From positions 764,246 to 828,245 of the forward strand of contig JABAKD010000035.1 of the NCBI GenBank assembly GCA_012845835.1: 64,000 bases of DNA, written 5' to 3'. The notes beneath the pieces were generated by a model. That model worked only from the letters and a program-made list of their open reading frames with translations, was not told the origin of the DNA and did no database searches. Positions 32,392 through 44,140 of this stretch are shown one piece after another. Source of the stretch: Undaria pinnatifida (lineage: Eukaryota > Sar > Phaeophyceae > Laminariales > Alariaceae). Both the position numbers and the translations under genes were made by a program. Each line of letters starts with the position of its first letter. The stretch's first letter is position 1.

Positions 32392-34519
32392 GTTCTCTGT
32401 TATCTCTCCTGAATCTGACCAAAACGTCTTCAACTTTTGAATGATGATAGAAACCTGGTACTGATGTTGGCAACTTACAACATGCTCAGCAAATTCAATG
32501 CAAAGTATGCTCGAAGCCGGTGCCAGCTGAAGAAGGAGCCCAGACATTCAGCCCGACGAAAAACTTCACATCATTTTCTACCTGAGCCGGTGTCAGGTAA
32601 ACTTCACGGGGACGTATACATGGTCGTTTCAAGTTTCGAACAGATTTTCCGCCAGTTGACTTGCTGTAGTACGATCAAAGCCACGTAGCCCCAACCCCCA
32701 TATCCCAATCCTGCTTCGAAACTAAATAGTTTGGAGCAATGCAGTAGATTGTTGTTGTGATTCGATTTTCAGGCACAAAAGTACAGGTATCCACTCTGCT
32801 TTATGGACATATCACAGCCCCTGCTGTTTACTACGCACGCATTCTGCCGGCCCTTGCCGAAACAGGCGCCACCGGATTTCTTTTCTCTTCATTTGGCGCG
32901 CGAAACATAAGGTTCCAGGACCTCAAATATAGACTATACCATATATATATATATATAGAAAAATACCCGGCGATATTTAAAAGACAATTTCTTTTGGCAG
33001 GGCGCTCACCATGTCATAGACCACGAGTATAATTTTTCAGGGCTTCACTAAGACCAATGGCGTCGATTTAGCAGTGAAAGGGGGAGATCGGAACAAACAG
33101 CTTGAATCAGAGTGTAGGGATACCTCATTTGCGACACAAACCACGCAACAGAAACATATGTGGACAAACAGCACAGGTGCTCGAAAAACATCAACCAATC
33201 CTGGCAAGCGTTGTGCCTCACATACTCGAGACGACCAATCAAACTTCGTCATGTGTGCGGACATACCCCTGTACTGCTTGCTCGCTCCACCACACCTACC
33301 AGCGCCCTTCCGCCATCCTGATGATTTTCACTTCCTGCACTCATCAGATGTCCTCTGGCTTCCACCCACTACCTTGGTTGCCTGTTTAGCGCGCTGCTCT
33401 TTCGAAACGTGAAGCGCCGCTGTTGCATGTTTCCAAATGATAAAAGCAAAACGGTCCACATCCCCTTTCTCCGCTAAAGCGTGGTGACTCCCATGAAACA
33501 TGATCAATACCCTGCAACGAAAAGAGGTTGACGATTGGAGCAGGGACATTGAGCACGACCTTGTCGTATCTGCTCAGCGTCGAATAGCACATCTGTTACC
33601 TGGTAGCTTTCTCGTTGGACCGCGCATATCAGTCGCAGATTGATTCTTTACGCACAATTGATATCCTTCGACACCGATAGTGCCGGTCGGTATCATGATG
33701 GGTGCAACGTTCAAACCAATAACAACAATTTACCGGCACGCACGTAATGCTGTGGCCCCAGCCGTTCTCGCGAGAAACGCGGCGCCTTGAAACGGAGCTG
33801 TGCCGGAAGCCGGCATACCAGGTAGACTACACTTTTTACGGCAAATGACATTTCCAAAAGCACATTCCTAGGGAGCACAGAAAATCGCGATTCGTGGTAT
33901 AGGTCTATATGTTCGTGAGTAGTGATTTTTCACGTAACGACGCCGACGCGTGACAAAAAAAAAGAAGCTCAGGAATCATGACCACAGTTTTGGTTAGATT
34001 ATTTTGCAACAAATTTAAATCACGGTTCGGGACAAATGTCGTGGCTCGAAATGGACTTGATCATGGTATAGGGGCATCGAAAGTTCTGCCTTTTGGCTTC
34101 CCGCATAAACCACTGGGTGCGAACTAGCAATGATGTAGCGTCTGAGGATGAGGAGTAAGGGTAAGGGCGAACATATCCGGGGACTCAAACGTTCAGACCG
34201 GGCAGACGACCAGTGAGATTGGAATCTCGCGTGCCGGGGCATGCGTGAGATTTTAATCTCACTAGCCCGGCCGGGCCTAGGTAGGCCCGCTATTGAGACA
34301 TATCACGGGTCGGGCCGTGGCCCGGCCCTGCCCCACCCGCGTGAGTTGGCCCTAGGCGCAAAGACCCCTTGAATATGAAAATATCACGAAACGCGACATA
34401 ACTTCGTTTTTAGCCCCCCAAAGCAGATTTCTCGGCGTACATCAATACGTTTTGCGGATATGCACAACAGGCCACCCCCCCCCCAATAACAAACTAATAT
34501 GTATTTGAAAACACCACTC
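32392..34519. other. Gene-poor stretch
   Basis: No coding domain recognised. An AT run at 32941-32958. Two adjacent imperfect palindromes GTGAGATT-NN-AATCTCRC at 34213-34230 and 34245-34262, followed by a GC-rich block (CCCGGCCGGGCC). Confidence 0.4.
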
Positions 34520-34900
34520 TGAAACACACGATAACGAAGTCTATAACATCACCCAAAACAAACACGTATAGCAACATTCACGCGAACACAAAATAATACG
34601 TGTTCAAAAACACCACTGTGAAACAACACGATAACGAAGCCTAGAGCATCAACCAAAACATACACGTGTAGCACGATAACGAAGTCTAAAACGTCACCAA
34701 AAACATACACGTATAGCAACAACCACGCAAACACAAGATAATACGTGTTTAAAAACACCACTCTGAAACCACACGATAACGAAGCCTAGAACATCAACTA
34801 AAACAACCACGCGGACAAAAAATAATATGTATTCGAAAACACCACTCTGAAGCAACACGATAACGAAGTCCAGAACATCAACCAAGAATGCCCACACACT
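34520..34900. repeat. Minisatellite of about 100-120 bp units
   Basis: ACGATAACGAAG recurs near 34530, 34630, 34675, 34766 and 34858, together with AAAAACACCACTCTGAAAC and AACACAAAATAATACGTGTT. Unit lengths are irregular. It lies just upstream of the truncated 5' edge of gypsy copy B. Confidence 0.75.
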
Positions 34901-34934
34901 AAAACCACATGCACGTCTGCATACGAAACCCAGT

Positions 34935-35885
34935 CAAAAGATGCCTCCGCCTGGCATTCACCGTACCATATCACCTGACAGGCCCACGACCACCGGTATG
35001 ACCACTTTGATCGACAATTTCTTCGGGCAGGTGTCAAGAGCGATGTACGGAGGAGCATCTGGGCCCGTGGCCTTCACCTTCCTGCTACGCCTGCTCGTGA
35101 CGCACTTCGACCGGGTCGACACGGGGGAAGGCCACACTAAGCTGCATACTTTTGGAATGTGTAACGGCACGCCTTTTTCTGATTTCAGTCGGGAGTTACG
35201 TGTGCTAGTATCGGCAGCCACGGGGAGAGAGCGTGTTTTATCTCGGGGGACGGATGTGGTATTCGGAGGTGGTCAGGATGGCGGTCAACGGGCAGTTGCC
35301 GACGCTCATGCCTACGTTGTACCCTGGCTCAAAGGCAACGGTCACACGGCCATATGCCTCGTTAGATGTCGTGTGGAGAGATTTTAGTGACTTAACGCAC
35401 AATAAGACACCTGCTGTCAACGGTGAAAAACATGTTTCTCTACCTGTTTCTTCGACGGGAGCGCAGTCATCCGCGCCTCCGGGGCCCCGGCCCGCCGTTC
35501 ATGGGCGCGGCCAGAGCCGAGTGCCGTCCCAGTCACCTTCTTCGCAAACAGAATCGAGCCATAATCCGATTTTCATGTCGATTACTGGTCCCACCGACAC
35601 TTGGATCGACAAAATGTCCAACGGTTGGCCTTTAGACAAACAACACTATGCAGAACGTTTAGCTGTTAGTGCCTAGTTTAAGACCGACGACCCTCCCCTC
35701 TGGAACGGCCTCCTCAAACCCTCCACCCGCGTCGCTGCCCTCCGAGAAAATCGGGGTCATTGCCTCAACTGTCATGAAGACACTCACTCCTTACGCAATT
35801 GTAGGCGCCCCTTGATCCACGCCAGCGACTGTCTAAACCCTGAACTCGGCCAACTCGGCGATAACGACGTTTTCCGACGGTGGTA
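34935..35885 (+). pseudogene. Gag C-terminal part with CCHC knuckle, copy B
   Basis: TTLIDNFFGQVSRAMYGGAS, then LLRLLVTHFDRVDTGEGHTK, matches copy C (60070-60230). The rest of the capsid-like region continues with frame changes. The nucleocapsid knuckle CLNCHEDTHSLRNC (35761-35802) fits C-x2-C-x4-H-x4-C and is followed by LNPELGQLGDND, conserved with copy C. Gag packages element RNA. Starts inside the domain because of truncation; at least one TAG (35674) and frameshifts. Confidence 0.8.
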
Positions 35886-37257
35886 AGCACATATGATTAG
35901 CTACCGCCGCGACGGTAGGTCTTCTTGCTCGCTCAAACCAATCACGAGGGTACCACCAGGACCAGGGCCAAGTACATAGTCACAGTGTCAACCACAGCCA
36001 CAGCGGTAACCACAACGGCACATACACGTCAGGGTAACATGGTGCTGTCCCACCCTCGCCAGCCTCCTCAGCTTCCGCGTCTGCTCCGGGGAAGCGCTTC
36101 GGGGCAACCCACAATCCGAGCGGAAACCCCAACGCGCGCCAACCGGGTACCTTTCGCATCGGCAACTGACAGCGCGACCGCGGTACGGCACACCCGACCC
36201 ATCCGCCGGCGTCACTGTCAGGGACACCTCCTTTGATTTCGCAAAATGCTCGAGTGTATGTTGGTCGCCTTCCACGTGACACGGCACAAATTCTTTCTGT
36301 TAAGAGCCCACGGGCTGCTACGCCGTCTGCTGACGATCTTCACGGCGTTGAACGAGCGGTGGGGACCAACGCTCCTAGCACCCCCCCCCAGCCAGGTTAC
36401 ATTTTCTACGACGGGAGTGCGGGCTCACAGCGCCGCCCCCCTCGATCATATTCCGAGTTCGACAACGGGAACCCGCGCTCCCAGCGCCGTCCCCCACTGC
36501 CGTGGCTCAAACTCGACAATGGGGGCACGCGCCCCTAACGCTGCCCCCCTCAACCATGACAGAGGATCCGGCACCTCGCACGCTCCCCCCAGGCACGCGT
36601 CGTCATTACACGCGAGCGGGTTCGTCTCCACTTCGTCCTGACCGTGAAGCGGCGGTTGGTTTGAGGTGTGGGAAAGCCAACCCTATTACACAGAGGTTTT
36701 TTACAAGATTCGATCCCGTGTTTCCTCGCGATAGTAGCGGGCGCTCTATCCTTTTCCCCATCAATGAGGAGCCGACAAGCTTAGCTACCTCGTCTCTCTA
36801 CTCCAAGAGGGCCAACGGGAACGAGCCCCATCGGGCTAGGAATTTACTTCCACTTGCCTGAGCCCCGCTCTCGAAGACGCCCTCTTGGTCTACGGGGCCT
36901 GCTCCGTCTTTACCAACGCCAATCCTCATTCACCAGCTTAGGTCTGCCCCAATGGCACAGGATCGAGATCCGTTACTGCGCAACGGGCAAGTGTTGACGC
37001 CACGGCCTCCATCGCGATCAGCTGGACGCTTTTCCCGCGAGTATAAGGACGAATCGCGAGCCTCATTAAGCAGTAACAGCTTCGAGCCCCCTGCCCCTTC
37101 GGGCGCAGTTAGAGCAGTTCCTTGTAGCTTTACGCCGAAGAGCATCAAGGCCACGACGCGACCACCCGTGGATTCGGCCTCACGTCGCGCTCCCGAGGCT
37201 GGGCGTTCCCAGACGGGGACGCTATAGGCCCAAAGTGCCGAAGATCGGTGTTCCCAG
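35886..37257 (+). other. Linker region between Gag and NADAR with ~60 bp coding repeats, copy B
   Basis: Ser, Pro, Arg and Ala rich. At 36407-36560 a ~60 bp unit occurs about three times, encoding GTRAPSAVP-type peptides; copy C has a diverged version at 61455-61620. GGTTTGAGGTGTGGGAA..GCCAACCC (36657-36685) is shared with copy C (61750 and 61810). About one unit of the GTLQAQ repeat stands next to NADAR. Confidence 0.6.
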
Positions 37258-37830
37258 ACGGGGACATTACAGGCTCATATGCCTAACACGGCCTCCGAAG
37301 GGTTGGCACCGTCGACGTTTTGCCCTTCCCTCGAATACTCCACAGACAAAGTGGTGTTATTCTGGCAACCGCCGTCCATTTTCTCGCATTGGTCTCCATC
37401 GTCGTTTGTCGTCGACGACGTCTCATATTCGTTCGCGGAGCAGTTTATGATCGAAAAGACTCGGCTTTTTAAAGACCATCGCGCAGTGGAGCTGATCATA
37501 TCATCGTCTGACCCCAGCACACTCCAACGCGTCGATCGAGGCGTGCGCATCTTTGACACCGCTGTTTGGGACAGGGAGAAGGAGAATGGCGTGTTATCTG
37601 GCAATTATGCCAATATTATGATAAACCCAGCCATGACACTTCATCTTTCGAGCACTGGCAACAAACGTTGTCAGAGGACAGTCCTCTGGACCCAGTGTGG
37701 ATTAATGGTCTCTGCGCGGACGACCCCCGCGCCAAGAACCCACACAAGTGGAGAGGAAAAATTTGCTCGGTAAGGCACTCTCTGTCGTTCGCGAAGCAAT
37801 TCGCGACAGCGAGGCCGGATCGCCACACCC
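37258..37830 (+). pseudogene. NADAR (YbiA-like) domain in gypsy copy B
   Basis: From EYSTDKVVLFWQPPS the frame holds VVDDVSYSFAEQFMIEKTRL, DRGVRIFDTAVWDREKE and SGNYAN-x2-INPA, the core NADAR signatures in order. A frame change near 37650 leads to SEDSPLDPVWINGLCADD, and a second, in a run of A at 37756-37760, leads to KNLLGKALSVVR. The Glu in FAEQ and the Trp in DPVW, typical functional residues, are kept; the QNP of AKFxQNP is INP. Length (~170 residues) is normal for the family. It is fused downstream of the Gag linker and upstream of retropepsin. Function is inferred from the family: N-glycosidic bond hydrolysis on riboflavin intermediates or ADP-ribosyl-guanine. I did not find it as a free-standing gene. 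Confidence 0.9.
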
Positions 37831-37989
37831 GGCGTTCCCTCGTCGGTGCCGCAGCCCCACCGGAATGCTGGAATCCACGAAGTCTCATCCGCTCAGCAGT
37901 CGCGCCTGGGGACCGCGGTCGGCGCTGACCAAGGTCCTCCTTCGCCCTATTTTTCGGGCGCACCCGACGGCCAAAGCCCGGAGGTTTTG

Positions 37990-38445
37990 GCGATAGCTTG
38001 TCGCGGCGCCTCTGACCGTGCACTGCCAGAACATGACCCTTGCCTCGTCGGGGGTGCTGTGACGCTGGACGACGTTTGTTTCACTACCGAGATTGCAATA
38101 CATAGGGGAGGGGACGCCATTGTGCCCTACAGATGTACGGCACTCCTCGAGTCTGGCTCCCCTCAAAACTCCATCCGACGTGACGTGTTGGATCGTGTGC
38201 TATTGGTAGGCGCCGCTTCATTGGCGTGCGAGCGGCCCAGCAGCCCTCGCTCCTGGGGTGGTTTTGGCGAATCCGCCCCTTTACGGACCGTGACCCATAT
38301 CCGTCTGAGCGTTCAATTATTTTGCGAAAATGAACCGACGCGCTCTCTCGCGGTGTGGGCATGCGTGATCCCTCCATCGGTCATGCAGCACGCTGTCTTG
38401 CTGGGCCGCGACAGCTGAATTCGCTTCAACACCCGTTCGTACCGC
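37990..38445 (+). pseudogene. Retropepsin-like aspartic protease, copy B
   Basis: GGAVTLDDVCFTTEIAI leads into the active-site region CTALLESGSPQNSIRRDVLD. The usual DSG (or DTG) triad is ESG here (GAG at 38148-38150). The flap and second half end with HAVLLGRDS, a typical retropepsin LLGRD helix, after which TGA replaces the expected Trp codon (38416-38418). The enzyme would cleave the polyprotein. ESG plus the stop indicate inactivation. Confidence 0.75.
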
Positions 38446-39149
38446 GTCGTGCCCTCTCGTCCCCTCTATAATCGGGTGATGGGCGAGCTGACGTTGTTCC
38501 ACCACGCCACAACAGGCGTAGCGGCATATGCCGTCGACCCCGCAGCTTCGAACGGTACTTTTCACCTTCGCTATTATGGCTCTACAGGTGTCGCGCCGTC
38601 GGACGAGCCCTAACTGCTCGCGGTCAACTTGGTGCGCAGTAACGGCTCCCCTGCGCTCACAGGACAATACTTTGTCGACATACTGCCGCAGCTGGACATT
38701 CTTTCAAGGCAGAAACACGTTGTTGCTTCAGGACGACAGGTGCTTCCCTCAACAGGTATCGCGGATCTTCGAGCCAGGCGACCTTGTCGGAGTCGCCGAT
38801 GCTCCATTTTTGCGCGTCCCGCGGGGTGCCTTGCAACACCCCACCAACGCTGCGGGGTCCCACCCTGGCCAGACGTCGGACAATCAGGTCTCCACGGTCT
38901 CGCGCTCGCCCGATACGGAGGGGATAACTCCCGCCGTACCGCCGCCCTCGCCGGCGTTAATGGAACGTTTGAACCCAGCCCAGCGTTCTGCGTTTCAATG
39001 CGTCTGGGTCGGACCCCCACCGCACCCGCGGGAGGTCGCGTTCGACTTACACGACCCTGGTCGGGACCCCCGGCCGTTGAGCAACTGGGGGATGTGCTCT
39101 GCCACGTTCTTGACGTGTTCTCCACCTCGAAGACGGATTTTGGGTCCTG

Positions 39150-40435
39150 CACCTTGATGCCTTTCGAAATATCGGTTCAGGAGCGCGGCGATCCGGTCAC
39201 TTCACGGCCCCATTGCATAAACCCTATACTGACTAAAGAAGTGGACGCGACTCTTAACCAGTACCTCGCGGCTGGGCTTATTCAGCTCTCGACTTCACCG
39301 TACTCGAGCCCGCTTGTGGTCATCCCGAAGAAATCTGGCCGTGTGAAGATCACGGTGAACTACAAAAACCTCAACCAAATTAGCAGGATAATCCAACTGT
39401 CGATCCCCCGCGTGGACCAGGTCCTGGACTTATTAGGCTCAGGTCGGATTTTGTCCTTGTCCGGCTTGGTTTACTCGTTCCACCAGATAAAGACACACAA
39501 GGACATAGTTCTTCTTACAGCTCTATGCACACCCACAGGCCTCTATGAATGGCTCGTTATGCATCAGGGCAGCAGCGCCTCGTCTGGGTGGTTCATCATA
39601 GTCATCAATGAGGTGATTAAGGACTTGAAACAAGTGGCCTCTTACCTCGACGACGTTATCGTGTTCGATTCCGACCCTGTAGCGCATGTTTGGACGATTC
39701 GCTCTCTCTCCGAACACCTTCGAAAGCATAATCTCAAGCTTTCCCCCTCGAAGGCGCGATTGGGTACCACCGATGCGAACCTTCTGGCCCACTCCCTTTC
39801 TCCAGCAGGCCTACACCCAAACGCAGAAAACGTGTCGGCATTGACCAATATACTGATGCCCACAGACGTTAAGCAGGTCCGCAATCCTTTGCCTGACTTA
39901 TCGAAGAGGCTTCGTCCGATTAACGCGCTCCTTCGGAAGGGGGTTGAATTTTCCTTCACGCCTGCCATGGAGAACTTGGTGCGAGAAATCTTGGCGGAGC
40001 TCACGACCCCGCCGGTCCTCGATTTCCCTAGTTGGGACGCCGTTGCCGACGGCGCACGCCCGTTTCACGTGTATTGCGACGCCTCATCGACGGGTTCGGA
40101 GCCGCTCTTGAAAAGGAGCAGACGGACGGCTCCATAAAACTCATCGCGTATCGAGCTACGCTCAAGTTGGAAAGGCATTGGACTCTTCTCGATTTGGAGG
40201 CTGGCATCATCGTCTGGGCTCTCAAACGCCTCGGCGGCTACCTTTAGAGCACCACGTTCCGTAAATCCACAGCCCACAATGCTTTGGGAAGCATAGGCAA
40301 AATGGGGAACCACAACGCCCGAGTCCAGAGAAGGCTCGAGTTCCTCACCGCATTCGATTACCCCCCTCAAAAACTGAAAAAGAAGCGCGGACGGCAACGC
40401 CGACTTCCTGTCTCGCTTGCCGGAGCCTGCCACGG
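39150..40435 (+). pseudogene. Ty3/gypsy reverse transcriptase and RNase H, copy B
   Basis: RT runs from LTKEVDATLNQYLAAGLIQL and SPYSSPLVVIPKKSGRVKIT through ILSLSGLVYSFHQI and MHQGSSASSGWF to YLDDVIVFD (about 39646). It then passes through thumb and connection (LSPSKARLG, LRPINALLRKG). In motif A the catalytic Asp is Gly (GGC at 39461-39463), while the YLDD Asps remain. RNase H starts FHVYCDASSTG and, after a frameshift near 40100, continues GFGAALEKEQTDGSIKLIAY, ERHWTLLDLEAGIIVWALKR, TAHNALGSIGKMGN and RVQRRLEFLTAFDY. A stop at 40245 and a last frameshift lead to LSRLPEPATEHDR. Typical chromovirus order. Confidence 0.88.
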
Positions 40436-41157
40436 AACACGACCGCAATGGTTCACGAGTCGAACCCCTGTTGACGATGGTGGCATATACGTTAAAAGGG
40501 CTTGCGGGCTGCACACTCCTTCCTCTCCGATTCCGTGTGTCGGCTTGGATGGGCTAATGCTCCGCACCGAAAATAATGCCTGGGCTGGGCCCCCTCTCAC
40601 CCTTGCCGACGTGTGCGATTTTCGCGCTCACGGGCGACCTATTAGGCCTGACGACCTTTCTATTCCTTCCAGGAGATTCTTCGCTCGTGTTCTTCATCCG
40701 CCGCCACCGTCGATAGCTCTCCCGGCCGCGGGGGGGGCTCGCGTGCAGCCGACTTCGATTTCGCTTCGGGTTTTGCTGTACCCACCGTGGCCAGCGAGGA
40801 CTCCGCAGAAGCCCCGGCTGCCATGACGTCAGTTGCCCACCCGACTCCTCCCGGACCTCGGTACAAGGGACTGACTCAGTCGAGCTCACGGCCCCGACCT
40901 CGCCCGTCTCTACCTCGCCTGGCTCTCCGGCGCCCCAGCCGATGACGCATATTTCGAACCGCATCTCCACTCGGACGCGCCGGCGGTCAGCAACAGCAGC
41001 TGGTAAGGCACCCCCTGCTGTCGACTATGGCTTCGGGCCCGGCTGGGGCCCTCGGCCATCGTCCGGACTAGTTACAACACCGCCGCGAGCCCGACGGCCG
41101 TGACCGGCTCCGTCCGCCGCCGCGACCCCTACTCTTGCCAACCCGCCGGCCCGCACG
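40436..41157 (+). other. Pro/Ala/Arg-rich linker between RNase H and integrase, copy B
   Basis: Corresponds to 6121-6804 of copy A; no domain recognised, many frame changes. Confidence 0.5.
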
Positions 41158-42600
41158 GTGTCACTTCCGTCCGACCACAACCACGCAGAGCCTATGGGGA
41201 CTCCTATCTTACGGCACGCTGAGTCGACGTGCCACGCCACGATACGTTACATCTCTATCAGCCGGCCGTCGGCCCTGCCGCCCGAACTTTTGGCGTGCTA
41301 CCCCTCGCACAATCATCCCTCCCTCTCAAACATCAAGGGGCTGGCGGGTAAGGGTCGACTACATACAACCGACGACGACATCGTCCTACTCGTCCGTAAC
41401 CCGACACTGCCGCCAACAAAGTCTGACAAACCCAACTCTGTTGGGCGAGCTGCTTGCTTGCTAAACGACGAGCCCATTCGCATCTACGTTCCCATGCTCA
41501 TGCGCCCTCGGATCATGCAAGCTTGTCACCCGACGGTCTCTTGTCACCTTGGCACCACGCGTACGTTGCGCATGCTGGAGCGGTTTCATTGGCGGATTGG
41601 CATGAACTTGTGCATCCAGTGATGGCTTCGCCATTGCTTGAAGTGCCAAGTACGGAAAACCCCACACCCACATCGCAATGCCTCTACCGGAAGGTCCAGG
41701 TATCGCCGTCAGCCTTGACTATTTCGCCCCCCTCCAGGTCAGGCCACGAGGCAACACCTACATCTTGTTGTTCACCGATCGCTTCAGTCTTCGGGCCAAC
41801 ATGGCCCCCGTCACTGCCGCTGAGTTCACCGCGGAGGGTACAACCAATATCCTGGTGAACCAATACATCCCCTTGTGGGGATTCCCGCGCACCATACTCT
41901 CGGACAACGAACTGCAGTTCTACTCCAAGCTTTCACAAGTTGTATATCAGCTCTTTCGTGTGCACAAGCTTGCTACAAGCGCCTGTCATCCCAACTGTAA
42001 CGGGGGCATTGAGCGGGTGAACCACACTATGGCCCAAATGCTGGCTATGGTCGTCAACGAGCGACAAGACCATTGGGACTTGCGTCTGCCCCACGTCGAA
42101 ATCGCTTACAACAATTACGTCAGCTCGGCGACGGGTCTGGCGCCCAACGAGGTCCACATGGGCAGACTCCCACGTCTCTCCATGACGGCTTTCGACCGTA
42201 CTGCCGTTGTGGAACACCAGAGTCTGGCCCGTGACGAGCTGGCCTATTGCGACTTGGCCACCGACCGGCACAAGCGCGCAAACGACATTGTCCGCGCACA
42301 CCACGACCTCACCGTTTTTCGTGTTCACCGCAGAAACTCGGCCCTCGCCGACGCGGTGCGTCCTGCACCTGACTTCGCTACGTGTGGTTGGGCATAGGTG
42401 TACAATTCTGCTTCTACTATCCGTCAGCCTTTGAAGGCGAACGCTGACGTCAAGGTATCAAGGCCAAACTCACAATCAACTGGATGGGTCCGTACAAGAT
42501 CCTGGCAGTCGGTCCCTGCTGCGTCGCTGAGACCGCGGACGGCTCGCCGCTCGGGAGCAACCCCCTCTACTTGGATCCCCCTTCCGACCTTCTCGGTTTA
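41158..42600 (+). pseudogene. Ty3/gypsy integrase, copy B
   Basis: The first frame (41158-41622) holds the H2C2 finger start HPTVSCHLGTTRTLRMLERF; a TGA cuts it before CLKCQ. The second frame (41678-42397) has the complete catalytic core: SLDYFAPLQVRPRGNTYIL (first Asp), RTILSDNELQFY (second Asp) and NGGIERVNHTMAQML (Glu), spaced as in DDE integrases. A TAG replaces the Trp codon at 42395-42397. A shifted frame continues with the GPY-type MGPYKILAVGP (42484-42520). Core and DDE triad are intact in sequence, unlike copy A. Confidence 0.85.
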
Positions 42601-42639
42601 AAGGCTCGTCGGCTGCAAACCCTGCGCCAACCCTCACGA

Positions 42640-43350
42640 CAGCGGGGACATGCCCAAATACCTACCGGCGAGGCTGACGCAGTAAATGCTCAACAATTTT
42701 TCCAAGAAGTCCCGGCCGTACCACGTCACTCAAGACGACGTTTCGACACTCCTACAACGGCTGGAGGTGGAGAGGGTCACTGGTCATCAGTCGGTGCGGG
42801 GTCGAGATGGCGTCATCGCGGTGCTATACAAGACACATTGGTCAGGACTTTCCGAGCCTTCCTGGGAGCGGAAAATATACTTCCACCTCTGTCGCCCCAC
42901 ATCTTGCGTTATTGGGCCAGACCTCCGCGCCAGCACCCGTAAAACAACCGCCTCTACCACTGAATGCGGATCGAAGCGGGACAGCGCGAGGTCTCCCGCA
43001 ACAACGGGGAACGTCTCCTAACGCCGGGCTACGCTTGTGTTCCCTGGGCCGATTAGGTCCGTCGCTACCACGACACGGTGCTTCCCAGGAGAGTCCATAA
43101 TTGATACAAGGGAGACCATGGGTTACGGTGGCTTGGAAAAATAAGCACGAGCATTACCGAGGACGAGGTAGTCCTGGTCTTCTTTCTGGACGACCCCAGG
43201 CCGATTAAACTTCCTCTTCCCCCGGCGTGCTACATGGCTTCGACGGGAGCCGTACGAGGCTCTTGGTGCCTTCAAGGTCACATCGCCAGTGCGTTTCCTC
43301 GGGGAATCCAACGTAATGTAGATGAACCTCGAGGCACGTCTATGGCTAGC
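42640..43350 (+). pseudogene. Chromodomain and Tudor-like domain, copy B
   Basis: LQRLEVERVTGHQSVRGRDG and LYKTHWSGLSEPSWERK (42750-42880) form the chromodomain. Then, with stops, come YKGDHGLRWLGKIS and FFLDDPRPIKLPLPPA (43105-43225), the Tudor-like module of copy A. Conservation of the second module in both copies argues it is a genuine part of the family. Confidence 0.75.
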
Positions 43351-43527
43351 TGGCTTTCAAGCCGCCACCGCTCCTCGATAGTTCTACATGTTTTGGGGGG
43401 GCTATGAGGTTTGCGTCTTTGTCTTTGGGCTGTTTGTGATGTCCTGCGGGTCTTGGTCTGGTTTTCGGGCGGTTCTTTCCTTTTTGGTTTGTCCTGCTGA
43501 TACCTATGCAGAGATCTGCAAACGGTG

Positions 43528-44081
43528 TGTTGAAGATAGGGGTTTCGGACTACCACCTATCGACGTAGTGTTCAGTAGCATTGATTTTGTTTTGCTGTAC
43601 TTGTAGTCGTAGCAGAACTAGAAAGTAAAATATGAACGTTACAGCTGAACGGAAACTTTCTTTGAAGAATTGTTCTAGAAAAACGGCGGGGCTACCACCT
43701 GTTCGACTACTGCTGTAATAGGTCGAGAAGATCGTTTAGTTCGAGAAGATCGCATCGTACGAGGTAGTCGAGTTCTTGACGTCAGAGGTGTCTGGAAGAA
43801 GTAGCACTTTGTGCACTGAGACGGATGATGCGGGTAGCCCCACCCCATTCACTCCTCACTCTGCTCTCATCCTTCTGTTCTTCCTCGTCAGTTTTCAGTG
43901 TCCCCTGAACAATGGACACATCAGTCCATTGTCCTCAAGGGCTTCTTTTGTTGGTCGAAAGCGCCCCTTTTTTTCATCAATATAATTTCACCTCGTGCAT
44001 CTTGGACGCTCCGTTGGTTACCTCATTTGCTGCCAGCGCCAGCCTCTGCGACCACGCCAGGTCGTATCGTCACATACGCCA
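43528..44081 (+). repeat. 5' LTR of Copia-A
   Basis: A ~554 bp LTR from TGTTGAAGATAGG to CGTCACATACGCCA, clearly diverged from the 3' copy; the ages of the LTRs suggest an old insertion. Confidence 0.8.
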
Positions 44082-44140
44082 GTAGGTTGTAGAGCCTCGT
44101 CTACATCGCAGCGCGCGCCTCAGGAGTCTTCGAGGAGACG

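Larger units (their letters stand above)
34935..43527 (+). mobile_element. Ty3/gypsy NADAR-chromovirus copy B (5'-truncated, most complete pol)
   Basis: Order: end of Gag with CCHC, linker, NADAR, retropepsin, RT, RNase H, linker, integrase, chromodomain, Tudor-like domain, start of the 3' UTR. The 5' end is cut inside gag (neither LTR nor leader) and the 3' end is cut by the Copia-A LTR at 43528. Many stops and frameshifts. Confidence 0.85.

Noticed and set aside
35925-36861. Several 100-130 codon frames as separate genes
   Set aside because: They are alternating frames of the repeat-bearing Gag-NADAR linker.
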